From: Chitinophaga pinensis
GTDB lineage: Bacteria > Bacteroidota > Bacteroidia > 2-12-FULL-35-15
Reading direction: 5' to 3'
NCBI GenBank assembly: GCA_945885475.1
Contig: CAMCYR010000003.1
Span: 61,998 to 125,997, forward strand
DNA length: 64,000 nt
Shown piece after piece: positions 18,189 to 27,522 of this stretch (its first letter is position 1; every line of letters starts with the position of its first letter). The notes under the pieces were generated by a model. It worked only from the letters and a program-made list of their open reading frames with translations, made no database searches and was not told the DNA's origin. The position numbers and the translations under genes are program-made.

Positions 18189-19079
18189 ATGCAAAATACA
18201 GAGCAAGAAGAACGACAATCATGGATCAAATTAATTGTAATTTTTTCGTGGCTTTTTATTTACGGATTGCTAAACATCATTGGAAGTTCAGAAAATACTG
18301 AATTAAATACCAATAATCCCTCTACCGTTGCATTGCTTTATATCGGACAACTAATAGGAGTGGTGATATTATTTATTGCACCATCGATCCTGTTTGCTCT
18401 ATTTTGGACAAACAAACGCATTCACTATTTAGGTGTAACAACGAAGCCGCATTATAAAACCTTATTATTGGGCAGCTTAGGAATATTATTCGCTTTACCT
18501 TTTATCAATTGGATCGCACAAGTAAATGAACAATTGCATTTACCGGATGCCCTAAGCGGTATTGAGCAATGGATGCGGACAAGCGAAGCAAAAGCAATGG
18601 AGCTCACTGAATTGTTTACAAAAGGAACATCGGTAAGCGGCCTCCTATTGAATTTATTTATGGTTGCACTAATGGCTGCATTAAGCGAGGAATTATTTTT
18701 TCGTGGGATCATACAAAAAGTATTGATTGAATGTTTTAAGAACAAACACGTATCCGTTTGGATCGGGGCAATTATTTTCAGTGCATTTCACATGCAATTT
18801 TTCGGTTTTTTTCCAAGGATGTTAATGGGCGCATTTTTAGGGTATTTGTTTTTGTGGAGCGGATCTCTGTGGCCCGGCATCGTTGCCCATTTTGTAAATA
18901 ATGGAACGGCCGTTTTTTTAATATGGCTTTCAAACAGAGGAGTTATTTCATCCGATGCAGATGAGATCGGAATAGATAATAGTCATTTGATCTATGTAAT
19001 TATAAGTGTACTGATTGTTTCAGGGAGTTTATATCTTATCTATCAGATCGAAAAGAAGAGAAAAGTTTCTGAAGGATAA
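18189..19079 (+). CDS. CPBP family intramembrane glutamic endopeptidase
   Basis: Multi-helix membrane protein of about 296 aa from ATG 18189 (MQNTEQEERQSW). The frame stays open to TTG 18087, but that extension precedes the natural hydrophilic start. It carries the CPBP (Abi/CAAX-protease) motif EELFFRGIIQK, a second motif SAFHMQFFGFFPRMLMGAFLGYLF and the closing HFVNNGTAVF. Glutamates and histidines in these motifs line the active site in the Rce1-like fold. Substrates of bacterial members are mostly unknown. It is divergent from dusB. Confidence 0.88.
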   Translation: MQNTEQEERQSWIKLIVIFSWLFIYGLLNIIGSSENTELNTNNPSTVALLYIGQLIGVVILFIAPSILFALFWTNKRIHYLGVTTKPHYKTLLLGSLGILFALPFINWIAQVNEQLHLPDALSGIEQWMRTSEAKAMELTELFTKGTSVSGLLLNLFMVALMAALSEELFFRGIIQKVLIECFKNKHVSVWIGAIIFSAFHMQFFGFFPRMLMGAFLGYLFLWSGSLWPGIVAHFVNNGTAVFLIWLSNRGVISSDADEIGIDNSHLIYVIISVLIVSGSLYLIYQIEKKRKVSEG

Positions 19080-19106
19080 ATGGATTTTAGTTGTCGCTCA
19101 AACATT

Positions 19107-19257
19107 TGGAAATTTCACTTACTCAGCCCCCGAAGATCGCTAATTTCGGACCACCCTTCTAAACTAGCGAATGATTTTTGAGATCAATAGTATGAGGCCA
19201 AAACTGCAGTGTCCTGTTTTTTTCGGTCAGGTGGGTGCTGACAGACTGAAATTTCCA
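19107..19257. mobile_element. 151-bp inverted-repeat relic (MITE-like or gutted insertion sequence)
   Basis: The left end reads TGGAAATTTCA, five variable bases, then TCAGCCCCC. The right end is its inverted copy with the same spacing: reverse complement TGGAAATTTCA, five bases, TCAGCACCC. Nineteen of twenty non-spacer positions agree. No transposase remains between them. A related sequence occurs at 58889-58940. I suspect relic ends of an IS21-like element, from memory of the GGAAATTTC-type termini, but this is unverified. Confidence 0.55.
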
Positions 19258-19317
19258 GTGAGCTCTAAAAGCTCTCTGAATAAATTAATTTTAGCGTTTT
19301 TTAAATTAAATATAGGT

Positions 19318-22203
19318 GTGATAAAAAGGTATTATATATGTTTTATGATAGTGTTTAATCTAACGCAGATTATCCATGCCCAGGACCCTATTGCATTTCA
19401 AATTACACCCGAAGAAGGTTTACCTAGCCAAACCGTTTACAGCATCATTCAAGACAACAAAGGGTTTATATGGTTAGGAACAGATGCAGGATTATTTAGA
19501 TACGATGGCATCCGTTATTATGAATACAAACATCCTCTTCAAAAATCGCGATCATTAACCGGTCTTTATAAATCTTTTAATGGTAAAATATTTATGTATA
19601 ATTTTAATGGACAAGTTTTTTATGTTGAAAACGACTCCTTAAAATTATTGACGACTTGGAACAAAGGCTCTATCTCAAATATTTGTGTTGACAAAAACAA
19701 TAGCCTTTGGGTATGTTATTCGGAGGGAATTACCAAACTTTCTGCTAAAACAAATACATGGAAAAATTTCGCATATGCACCTAAATATCCTGCGGGTAAC
19801 TACACTAACTCCTGCTTTATTGACAACGATAATGTTTTTTGGTGCCTTGGACCAAATGGTTTAATTCAAATTAAACAGGACGATGTAACATATTATCCTG
19901 GAGTCTGGAGTAAAAATAAAGTGGCTGGGGAATATCAATTAGCCTTATTCAGTAAACAAAAATTTATTTTCAGTACCGTTGATGGTGAAATATTTAGATT
20001 AATTGATGGAAAAATAAAACCTTTTTATTCGAAAAACTTAAATCCTCTTCTAAAAAATAAAAAAATAACTAGAATTGTAGAGGAGGATCAAGATCGTATT
20101 TGGATTTATACATTTAGCGGTGTTATTATTTATGATATTAAAAACGATACAAACGAACTATTATTTGAAGACAAATCTTTTTCTTCTGGAATCAAGGATG
20201 ACGAGAATTCTTATTGGCTTAGTTCACTTCATGACGGTTTACTTAGAATTCCAGAATTGTCGAATAAATTATGGATTATAAAAGATAATGCTAATATTAA
20301 AATTAATAAAATAGTACGTGGCAATTCATCAGTGTTTTTTGCTTCAGTCAATGGAAAAATAGGTGAATTAAATTTGAAAAATAATACTACAAATTTAGTT
20401 TCTCATAACACAAAATTAGATGTTCAATGCTTGGCTCCAACACAAAATAAACAATCTGTTTTGTTTGGAATTCAGAATACTATTTTTACTCTTAATCAAA
20501 ATAAAATAAAACCAGTAGGCGAGAATTTCCCTCCCACTAAAGATATTTTACAAATAGGACAGAGTTATATTGTTGCAACTTCATACGGTGCATTTTGTTA
20601 TAGGCCTTATGACAATTCAAAAATAGAGGTGCTAAATAAAAAATGGACAAGGTCAATTGTATACGACAACACTAATAATCAATTATGGCTCGCTACAAAT
20701 AGTGGCATTGACGTTTATAAATTTAAAAATAATCATTGGCAATATATTACTACGCAACTTGATAGTATTCAAATTATTTCACTTTCATATAAAAACAAAT
20801 TACATGCTTTAGCATTTAATGGAGTTATTTATGAAATAGAAAACAAAAGAGTGCCCTGTATACTAACATCATTAAACCAAAATACAACTAACTATCAATT
20901 AAAAGAAAATGATTCCTGTTTATTTGTGGCAAGCAATAAAGGGCTGTGGATATATGATTTAAAAAATAAAGAATGGCAACTTAAAAATAGATTATCAGGT
21001 TTAGCATCGAATAATATAAGTGGGCTAGATATAGATAGTCAATATGTTTGGTTAGCTGGCTCAAAAGGAGTTCAGCAAATCTCACTTCATGTAAAAAGTA
21101 AAACAACGATAGCAAAAATATATCTTAGAAATATTTTAGTAAATAATTCTATTATAAAATATACCAATGATTTAAATTTAGAATATAAAGACAAATTAAA
21201 AATAGAATTAGATGCTGTTGCTTTGAGTTCTGAAAATCAATTTCAATACGCCTATCGATTAAACAATAATACTTCTTGGATATTTTTGCCTGCAGAAATA
21301 AATCAAATTGAACTGCCTACTTTAAGCACCGGAAATTTAAGGATCGAGATAAAATTAGTAGATCATTTAGGGAAAGACTCCATAAATTCTGTTTTAATAA
21401 ACGGAATAGTAAACCCTCCGTTTTGGCAGAGGTGGTGGTTTTATATTATGATTGGCATTACTTGTTTGTTAATAACTCTATGGCTTTTTAAACAACGCCT
21501 TAGAATAATGGAGAGAAAGCAAAAAAAAGAATTAGAACGTGTTAACCTCGAACATCAATTAAAACTTTCTAAAGAAACTGCATTAAGAGCTCAGATGAAT
21601 CCGCATTTTATATTTAATGTACTAAACTCTATTAAAAGTTATATATACGAAAACGATAAAAAGAAAGCTGTAAGTTATTTGCAAAAATTTTCTGATTTAG
21701 TTAGAAAAATATTAGAACAAAGCTCTCTGCCGTGGGTAAAATTAGATGAAGAAATTGAATTCTTAAAATTATATATTGAACTGGAGTCGATGCTGTTTAT
21801 CAATGAATTTACATATACTCTTAAATTGGATGATAACGTTGACAGCAGTCATACATCATTACCTTCACTTATATTACAGCCAATCATAGAAAATGCTTTT
21901 AAACATGGATTACGACATAAGCATGGAGAAAAGAAAATTGACATTATTTTTTCATTAGATGAAACAAACACTATTTTAAATGTAACAATAACCGATAATG
22001 GAATTGGACGAAATCAATCAAAAATAATCAACGATAGTAACACCAAAAAACACCAATCATTTTCAACGGATGCCATTAACAAAGTTTCTGTTTTAAATCA
22101 AAATCAACCTGGCATCATTGCTTTTGAATATTTAGATTTATACAATAACAATCACGAAAGCATTGGCACTTCGGTAGTAATAAAAATTAAATCAAATGAC
22201 TAA
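19318..22203 (+). CDS. Two-component sensor kinase, propeller plus LytS-type histidine kinase domain
   Basis: Membrane sensor of about 961 aa. I favour GTG 19318, whose product VIKRYYICFMIVFNLTQIIHA|QD forms a signal peptide; the open frame begins at ATG 19171 but its first 49 residues lie before the signal. The periplasmic part is a Reg_prop beta-propeller (GLPSQTVYSIIQDNKGFIWLGTDAGLFRYDG and many later repeats) ending in a Y_Y_Y domain. After the helix WWFYIMIGITCLLITLWLF comes a LytS/His_kinase core with QMNPHFIFNVLNSI and a catalytic ATPase segment QPIIENAFKHGL and DNGIGRNQ. It overlaps the next gene by 8 bp, so the two form a cognate pair. Confidence 0.88.
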   Translation: MIKRYYICFMIVFNLTQIIHAQDPIAFQITPEEGLPSQTVYSIIQDNKGFIWLGTDAGLFRYDGIRYYEYKHPLQKSRSLTGLYKSFNGKIFMYNFNGQVFYVENDSLKLLTTWNKGSISNICVDKNNSLWVCYSEGITKLSAKTNTWKNFAYAPKYPAGNYTNSCFIDNDNVFWCLGPNGLIQIKQDDVTYYPGVWSKNKVAGEYQLALFSKQKFIFSTVDGEIFRLIDGKIKPFYSKNLNPLLKNKKITRIVEEDQDRIWIYTFSGVIIYDIKNDTNELLFEDKSFSSGIKDDENSYWLSSLHDGLLRIPELSNKLWIIKDNANIKINKIVRGNSSVFFASVNGKIGELNLKNNTTNLVSHNTKLDVQCLAPTQNKQSVLFGIQNTIFTLNQNKIKPVGENFPPTKDILQIGQSYIVATSYGAFCYRPYDNSKIEVLNKKWTRSIVYDNTNNQLWLATNSGIDVYKFKNNHWQYITTQLDSIQIISLSYKNKLHALAFNGVIYEIENKRVPCILTSLNQNTTNYQLKENDSCLFVASNKGLWIYDLKNKEWQLKNRLSGLASNNISGLDIDSQYVWLAGSKGVQQISLHVKSKTTIAKIYLRNILVNNSIIKYTNDLNLEYKDKLKIELDAVALSSENQFQYAYRLNNNTSWIFLPAEINQIELPTLSTGNLRIEIKLVDHLGKDSINSVLINGIVNPPFWQRWWFYIMIGITCLLITLWLFKQRLRIMERKQKKELERVNLEHQLKLSKETALRAQMNPHFIFNVLNSIKSYIYENDKKKAVSYLQKFSDLVRKILEQSSLPWVKLDEEIEFLKLYIELESMLFINEFTYTLKLDDNVDSSHTSLPSLILQPIIENAFKHGLRHKHGEKKIDIIFSLDETNTILNVTITDNGIGRNQSKIINDSNTKKHQSFSTDAINKVSVLNQNQPGIIAFEYLDLYNNNHESIGTSVVIKIKSND

Positions 22204-22960
22204 ACTTAAAGCGATAATCATAGACGATTCTCCACAAGCTAGAAAACTACTTTTAATGATGTTAGAAGAATATACTAAAGATTTAGAAGTAATTGCAGAA
22301 GCAGAACAAGCTACTCAAGGTTTAGATATGATAAAAAAACATCATCCAGATGTGATATTTTTAGATATTGAAATGCCAGGAAAATCTGGAATACAATTAG
22401 CCGAACAACTATTAAATGAAAACATAACTCCTGCTATTATTTTTACGACTGCTTACAATGATTACGCATTAAAAGCTTTTCGGTTAAGTGCTATTGATTA
22501 TTTATTAAAACCAATAAACGAAACTCATTTACAGGAAGCCATTGAAAAAATAAAAATAGCACATCCAAAAGTGGAAGAAGAAAAAAAGCTAAAAACATTT
22601 ATAACTAATTACAATACAGCCTTTCCAAAAACATTAAGCATTCCAACTTCTACGGGGTATCAATTTTTAAAAATTGACACTATTTTATATATGAAAGCAG
22701 ATGGGTCATACACTCACATATTTGTTAATAAAGAAAAAACTATGACTGTTTCTAAAAATTTAAAGTATTTTGAAACTGCTCTTGATGGTTGTTCTCAATT
22801 TATACGAGTGCATAGAAGTTATTTAATAAATCTTTTGCAAATGAAAAAATTTGACAAACAAAATAGAGGAGAAATTATTATGAATGATGATAACATTATT
22901 GATTTAGCAAGAGACAGAAGAGATGATTTCTTTAAGTCAATGGAAAAATTGATGCTATAA
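22196..22960 (+). CDS. LytTR-family response regulator
   Basis: 254 aa. The receiver domain (residues 1-125) carries the acidic pair IIIDDS, phospho-acceptor D57 in VIFLDIEMPG, FTTAYNDYALKAF and the lysine in DYLLKPI. The C-terminal LytTR DNA-binding domain (from about residue 148) shows ILYMKADGSYTHIFV, FIRVHRSYLINL and a final acidic/basic stretch. Its start overlaps the kinase stop, giving translational coupling. LytTR proteins bind paired direct repeats upstream of targets; the downstream secreted NHL gene is a plausible target, but no repeat pair was identified. Confidence 0.93.
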   Translation: MTKLKAIIIDDSPQARKLLLMMLEEYTKDLEVIAEAEQATQGLDMIKKHHPDVIFLDIEMPGKSGIQLAEQLLNENITPAIIFTTAYNDYALKAFRLSAIDYLLKPINETHLQEAIEKIKIAHPKVEEEKKLKTFITNYNTAFPKTLSIPTSTGYQFLKIDTILYMKADGSYTHIFVNKEKTMTVSKNLKYFETALDGCSQFIRVHRSYLINLLQMKKFDKQNRGEIIMNDDNIIDLARDRRDDFFKSMEKLML

Positions 22961-23098
22961 ATACTATCAATACTAGGTCCTGTTTTTTATTTTTTAAAAT
23001 AATTTCCAAACTTAATCCACTTACAAAGTCATTTGTGCCCTTTACAAAACAAACAAATCAGAAGTAATATTTTTTTTGATCTTTGAAAAAAAAATACT

Positions 23099-24367
23099 AT
23101 GAAAAAAACATTACTTACGATTACGATTTTAGCTACTGCATTATTAAATAATGCTCAGGTAGTAACAACTTTTGCTGGCTCAGGAATAGCTGGCTCAACT
23201 GATGGGTCAGGAATAACGGCTAGTTTTACTTATCCCATGGGAGTTTGCAGAGATGCGGACGGAAACATTTATGTTGCTGATAATGGTAATAATAAAATTA
23301 GAAAAATTACTTCTGCGGGTGTAGTAACGACTTTTGCTGGTTCTGGTGCAGCTGGATCAACTGATGCAACTGGCACCGCTGCAAAATTTAAAGGCCCTCA
23401 GGGAGTTTGTGTAGATGCTGCAGGAAACTTGTATGTTGCTGATACAGATAATAATAAAATTAGAAAAATTACTTCTGCGGGTGTAGTAACGACTTTTGCT
23501 GGTTCTGGTGCAGCTGGATCAACTAATGGAACTGGTATTGGAGCAAGTTTTTATTCACCAGCAGGAATTTGCTTGGATACTGCAGGAAATATTTATGTAG
23601 CTGATTATTACAATGATATAATTAGGAAAATCACTTCAGCTGGTGTAGTAACAACCTTTGCTGGTTCGGGAACAACGGGCTCAACTGATGCAACAGGAAC
23701 TGCAGCTAGCTTTAATCGTCCTACTGGAATTTGCATAGATGCTGCAGGTGATTTTTATATAACGGAACTTTATAATATAAGAAAAATTACTTCAGGTGGT
23801 GTAGTAACTACTTTTGCAGGTACCGGTTCTGCCGGATCGATTAATGGAACAGGCACTAGTGCTAGTTTTACATACCCTACAGGAGTTTGCACAGATACAG
23901 CTGGAAATATATATGTTGCAGATCAAGGTAATCATAAAATCAGAAAAATTACTCCCGCAGGCGTAGTGAGCACATATGCTGGTTCTGGAACTGCATCCTC
24001 TGTAGATGGAACTGGCATTTCTGCGAGTTTTTATAACCCACGTGGAATTTGTATAGATGGTACGGGAAGCCTTTATGTAGGGGGTTATTTTGACCATAAA
24101 ATTAGAAAAATTGTTGCAATAACTGCTACGATAACAGATATTGAAGCTAATATTAATGTAAAAGTGTTCCCTAACCCAACTTCATCTATCTTAAACATTG
24201 AAGTAAAAGAACAAGCACAAATTTCTATTATAAATGTTTTAGGCGATGTTGTTTTAACACAAACAATTATGGGTTTAAGTAAAATTGATGTGAGCAACTT
24301 AACATCTGGCGTTTATTTTATTCAAGATTCAAAATCAGGCCAAGCTATTAAATTTATTAAAGAATAG
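23099..24367 (+). CDS. Secreted NHL-repeat protein with type A T9SS sorting domain
   Basis: 422 aa. Signal peptide MKKTLLTITILATALLNNAQ is followed by six NHL propeller repeats of about 55 residues, each built on VVTTFAGSG...GVCVDAAGNLYVADTDNNKIRKI, enough for one six-bladed propeller. Several repeats are nearly identical in DNA, indicating recent expansion or gene conversion. The last 75 residues (VKVFPNPTSSILNIEV...ISIINVLGDVV...LTSGVYFIQ...KFIKE) form a type A sorting domain. The fold suggests ligand or protein binding on the cell surface. It lies 138 bp after the LytTR gene. Confidence 0.9.
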   Translation: MKKTLLTITILATALLNNAQVVTTFAGSGIAGSTDGSGITASFTYPMGVCRDADGNIYVADNGNNKIRKITSAGVVTTFAGSGAAGSTDATGTAAKFKGPQGVCVDAAGNLYVADTDNNKIRKITSAGVVTTFAGSGAAGSTNGTGIGASFYSPAGICLDTAGNIYVADYYNDIIRKITSAGVVTTFAGSGTTGSTDATGTAASFNRPTGICIDAAGDFYITELYNIRKITSGGVVTTFAGTGSAGSINGTGTSASFTYPTGVCTDTAGNIYVADQGNHKIRKITPAGVVSTYAGSGTASSVDGTGISASFYNPRGICIDGTGSLYVGGYFDHKIRKIVAITATITDIEANINVKVFPNPTSSILNIEVKEQAQISIINVLGDVVLTQTIMGLSKIDVSNLTSGVYFIQDSKSGQAIKFIKE

Positions 24368-24383
24368 TTTTTTAGTTAAAACA

Positions 24384-24429
24384 AACATGATCGCCTGCCG
24401 TAATAAATTACGATAGGCGATCATGTTTT
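24384..24429 (+). terminator. Long hairpin terminator between convergent genes
   Basis: AACATGATCGCCT pairs perfectly with AGGCGATCATGTT (13 bp). Inside, CGTAA pairs with TTACG. A TTTT run follows on the plus strand and an A-rich stretch precedes, so it may serve both the NHL gene and the phosphatase gene. Confidence 0.8.
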
Positions 24430-24527
24430 AAAACCTCGCACAAATTCATTTTTTTCAACCATGAATTTAAATTACACGCATTTATAGCGATCTGAATTGC
24501 CTAATTTATATTTCAGAGTGTGTGAAT

Positions 24528-26345
24528 TTAAATTTTCAAACCGATTACACACACATCATCAACTTGTTCCTGATTCCCTTTCCAATCATCAAAAACGGAT
24601 AAAACAACCTCAGCCTGTTGTTGAATTGCAAGATGATTATTTCGAACTAACAATTCGCTAAATTTTTTATACATAAATTTCTTACCATTCTCTCCTCCAA
24701 ACTGATCCGCAAAACCATCCGTAAATAAATAAAAAGTAGTATTGGGTTCATACACAATTTCGTGCGTCACAAACGGAACTATTTTATCTGTTTTCCCGAT
24801 AGGCTGCTTGTTAGGCTTAATAACTTTTAGTTGGCTATCAGTAATATACCAAAGTGGATTATTAGCACCACTCCAACATATTTTTTTATTTACAAAATCA
24901 ATTGCAAGCAAAGAAATATCCATCCCATCTTTAATTTCACTAGTGCTTTTATCAAATGTTTCAACAACAAGAGCCGAAGTTTTATCTAACACTTCACCTG
25001 TTTTATTTAACTTAAACTCTTTTACTGCTCTATTCAATGCATTGCAGCATACAATTGATACCAAGGCTCCTGGAACACCATGACCAGTGCTATCGGCAAC
25101 GGCAACAAAAAAAATATCCCCTACTTTTTCTGACCAATAAAAATCGCCAGCAACAATATCTTTAGGTTTATAAATTATAAAATTTTGAGGAATGTATTGA
25201 TCTAGAAAAGATTTTGGAGGCAAAATAGCTTCTTGCAAGTATTTAGCATATGAAATACTTTCCAATATTTGCTTTTGTTTTTGTTCAATAAAAAGCTTCT
25301 GTCGTTCAAGTGACTCATTCTGTGAGGAGATAAGATTTTTAGCTTTCCTATTCTTCTGTAAATTAATAAATATATAAATGGAAATAAACAACAGCAAGAA
25401 AAGAACAATTATGGTTAAATTCATAATGGATCTATTTTTCTCGATTTCTAATTCGAAAAAATCTTTTTCTTTGGATATTATTTCAATCTCATTCTTATGG
25501 AGATTGTTTTGAATTTTTTGATTTTTTAATTCTTCTTTATAAATTATTCTATTTTTATTTAATAAATTAATCTCTATCTCATCTTTTTCAGATTTCTTTT
25601 CATATATATTTTCGATTTTATTCTTTTCAAATTCAATCAATCTTTCCTTTTCTTTATCTTCTAATTGTTTTATATGTGTCCTAAAAACTAATAAGTTGCT
25701 ATTTGCCAACACATTTTTACTATCTAATTCAAGTACCCTATTCAAAGAAGAAATTGTATACTCAGCATATTTTTTAATTTTATCATTTTTTAAATAATAA
25801 TCTAAAAAATAGCTTGCTCTTTTGTTATAATATTCAATATCAGCCTCTTTAAAATTAAAATCAGGATTGTATATAATTGTGTATTTTCTAAAATTACTAA
25901 AATACGCTCTCGACTTTGATCCATTCAAAGAATCCCTAAGCAAAACGATACTGATCTTGTGATAGAATTCTGCGCCCTCTTTTAACAAATCCATGTTACT
26001 TGACTTATAACTTTCATTCTCATCAAATTTAACAGACTTAAGAACAGAACTCATTGCAGTATCGAGCAGTTTAGTCTTGGAAGAATTATAGGTAGTAATA
26101 GATTTAAAATAGTATAAATAAGCAACTGCTCTTAAATTTAGCGCAAGAGGGTCAGTCTTCGTTTCAGGATCTATAACAACTTTATCTAGAATAGAAATAG
26201 CCTCTTTGAATTTATTATCGCGACATAAATTTTGAGCACTAATTAACAAATCATTCTGAGAAAAGAGGCTAGATGATGTGAAAAAAGAAAAAACAATAAT
26301 TAGTAGTGTTGATAGTATTATGACAAAATCACGAACATGTTTCAT
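24528..26345 (-). CDS. SpoIIE-type PP2C protein phosphatase with TPR-like N-terminus
   Basis: 605 aa. A signal-anchor (FVIILSTLLIIVFSFFTSSSLFSQ) leads into a helical region resembling TPR repeats (LSAQNLCRDNKFKEAISILDKVV) of about 190 residues, a long charged coiled coil, and a membrane helix IMNLTIIVLFLLLFISIYIFINL. The cytoplasmic part is a SpoIIE/RsbU phosphatase: SYAKYLQEAILPP, KDIVAGDFYWSE, VAVADSTGHGVPGALVSIV, LFTDGFADQFGGENGKKF and the final DDVCVIGLKI. All metal-binding aspartates are present. Such proteins usually dephosphorylate anti-sigma-antagonist proteins; no partner lies beside it. The TPR assignment is tentative. Confidence 0.87.
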   Translation of the reverse strand: MKHVRDFVIILSTLLIIVFSFFTSSSLFSQNDLLISAQNLCRDNKFKEAISILDKVVIDPETKTDPLALNLRAVAYLYYFKSITTYNSSKTKLLDTAMSSVLKSVKFDENESYKSSNMDLLKEGAEFYHKISIVLLRDSLNGSKSRAYFSNFRKYTIIYNPDFNFKEADIEYYNKRASYFLDYYLKNDKIKKYAEYTISSLNRVLELDSKNVLANSNLLVFRTHIKQLEDKEKERLIEFEKNKIENIYEKKSEKDEIEINLLNKNRIIYKEELKNQKIQNNLHKNEIEIISKEKDFFELEIEKNRSIMNLTIIVLFLLLFISIYIFINLQKNRKAKNLISSQNESLERQKLFIEQKQKQILESISYAKYLQEAILPPKSFLDQYIPQNFIIYKPKDIVAGDFYWSEKVGDIFFVAVADSTGHGVPGALVSIVCCNALNRAVKEFKLNKTGEVLDKTSALVVETFDKSTSEIKDGMDISLLAIDFVNKKICWSGANNPLWYITDSQLKVIKPNKQPIGKTDKIVPFVTHEIVYEPNTTFYLFTDGFADQFGGENGKKFMYKKFSELLVRNNHLAIQQQAEVVLSVFDDWKGNQEQVDDVCVIGLKI

Positions 26346-26479
26346 ACGGTTGTATTTCTGAATTTCAAAAAATTAAATTTTGATTATTGTGTGATAAAAT
26401 AAATTCGCAACAAATTTATTTGTATTTAACCTATTTGATTGATTAGTAAAACGAATATTAAAACCGATTAATAGGTTCA

Positions 26480-27469
26480 TTAGACGATTAAATTAATTAC
26501 TACTAAAAGGGAAGCTGCAGAAATAAGTACCCACAAAACAACACCTTGAAATAAGGGTTTAAAACCAACAGAAAAAAGAACCTTTCGCGACAGTCCACAT
26601 CCAATTAAAAAGAGTGTGAGTGTGAGACCAGCTTTGGCAATTGAAACGAAATAACTACTATACTCTTGAACAAAAGGAATGTATGTATTTGCTATCATAG
26701 CAAGTAAAAAAAGGCCTATAAAGTAGGGTATGCTTACTTTACTATTTTTATTTTTAAACAATAACGTTGATAAAAAAGCAAGAGGAATTATCCATAATGC
26801 GCGGGCTAATTTCACCGTTGTTGCAATTTCTAGCGCCTGCTGCCCATATTTACTTGATGCACCAACTACAGAACTCGTATCATGAATTGCAATGGCACAC
26901 CACATTCCAAATTGGGTTTGTGATAAATCAAAAGAATGACCGATCATTGGAAATACAAACAATGCAATAGAATTTAAAATAAATACAGTTCCTAAAGCAA
27001 CTGATATTTGTTTTTCATCTGCCTTAATTACGGGAGAAATAGCCGCAATAGCACTACCACCGCAAATGGCAGTTCCTGATGAAATTAAAAAGGATGTTTT
27101 CTTTTCAATCTTCAAAAACTTACCCATAAAAAAACCGATAACTAATGTCCCAACAATTGATATAATTGTAAATACAACGCCTTCTTTCCCTGCTTTCATA
27201 GCACTTTCAACATTCATTCCAAATCCTAATCCTACGACTGAGACTTGCAACAATATTTTTGTGGCTTTGTGATTCAGATTTAAATAAGGATGTCCAATAA
27301 ACTGTGCAATTATTAAACCCATTAATAAAGCAATGGGCGGAGATATGATGGGTGACAAACACAATATTACTGCCACTATAAAAACTAACTCTCGGGTAGT
27401 AATGGTTCTATCTAAAAAATATTTAAACCCTTTTTTATCTTGTTTTTCTACTTCTTTATTGGGTACCAT
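26480..27469 (-). CDS. YeiH-family (UPF0324) putative sulfate exporter
   Basis: 329-aa inner-membrane protein with about ten hydrophobic helices. Family segments are SPPIALLMGLIIAQFIGHP, LLQVSVVGLGFGMN, FLISSGTAICGGSAIAAISPVIKA, FGMWCAIAIHDTSSVVGAS and TVKLARALWIIPLA. The conserved GTAICGGSAIAA and HDTSSVVGA loops are characteristic. Annotated family members are called putative sulfate exporters, but substrate evidence is thin. It lies 53 bp after the PorP/SprF gene on the same strand and could be the tail of that transcript, though its function looks unrelated. Confidence 0.85.
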   Translation of the reverse strand: MVPNKEVEKQDKKGFKYFLDRTITTRELVFIVAVILCLSPIISPPIALLMGLIIAQFIGHPYLNLNHKATKILLQVSVVGLGFGMNVESAMKAGKEGVVFTIISIVGTLVIGFFMGKFLKIEKKTSFLISSGTAICGGSAIAAISPVIKADEKQISVALGTVFILNSIALFVFPMIGHSFDLSQTQFGMWCAIAIHDTSSVVGASSKYGQQALEIATTVKLARALWIIPLAFLSTLLFKNKNSKVSIPYFIGLFLLAMIANTYIPFVQEYSSYFVSIAKAGLTLTLFLIGCGLSRKVLFSVGFKPLFQGVVLWVLISAASLLVVINLIV

Positions 27470-27522
27470 TTTACAGTTACTCTTTTATTCTACTATTTTT
27501 TAGGAAGTGTTTCAAGTAGCTG

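Noticed and set aside
19171..19317. N-terminal extension of the LytS-type kinase starting at ATG 19171
   Set aside because: It lies over the inverted-repeat relic and would place 49 residues ahead of the signal peptide; GTG 19318 gives a normal secreted start.
23792..24097. Cysteine-rich antisense frame opposite the NHL gene
   Set aside because: Its apparent repeats are the reverse complement of the NHL repeats; no independent start signal.
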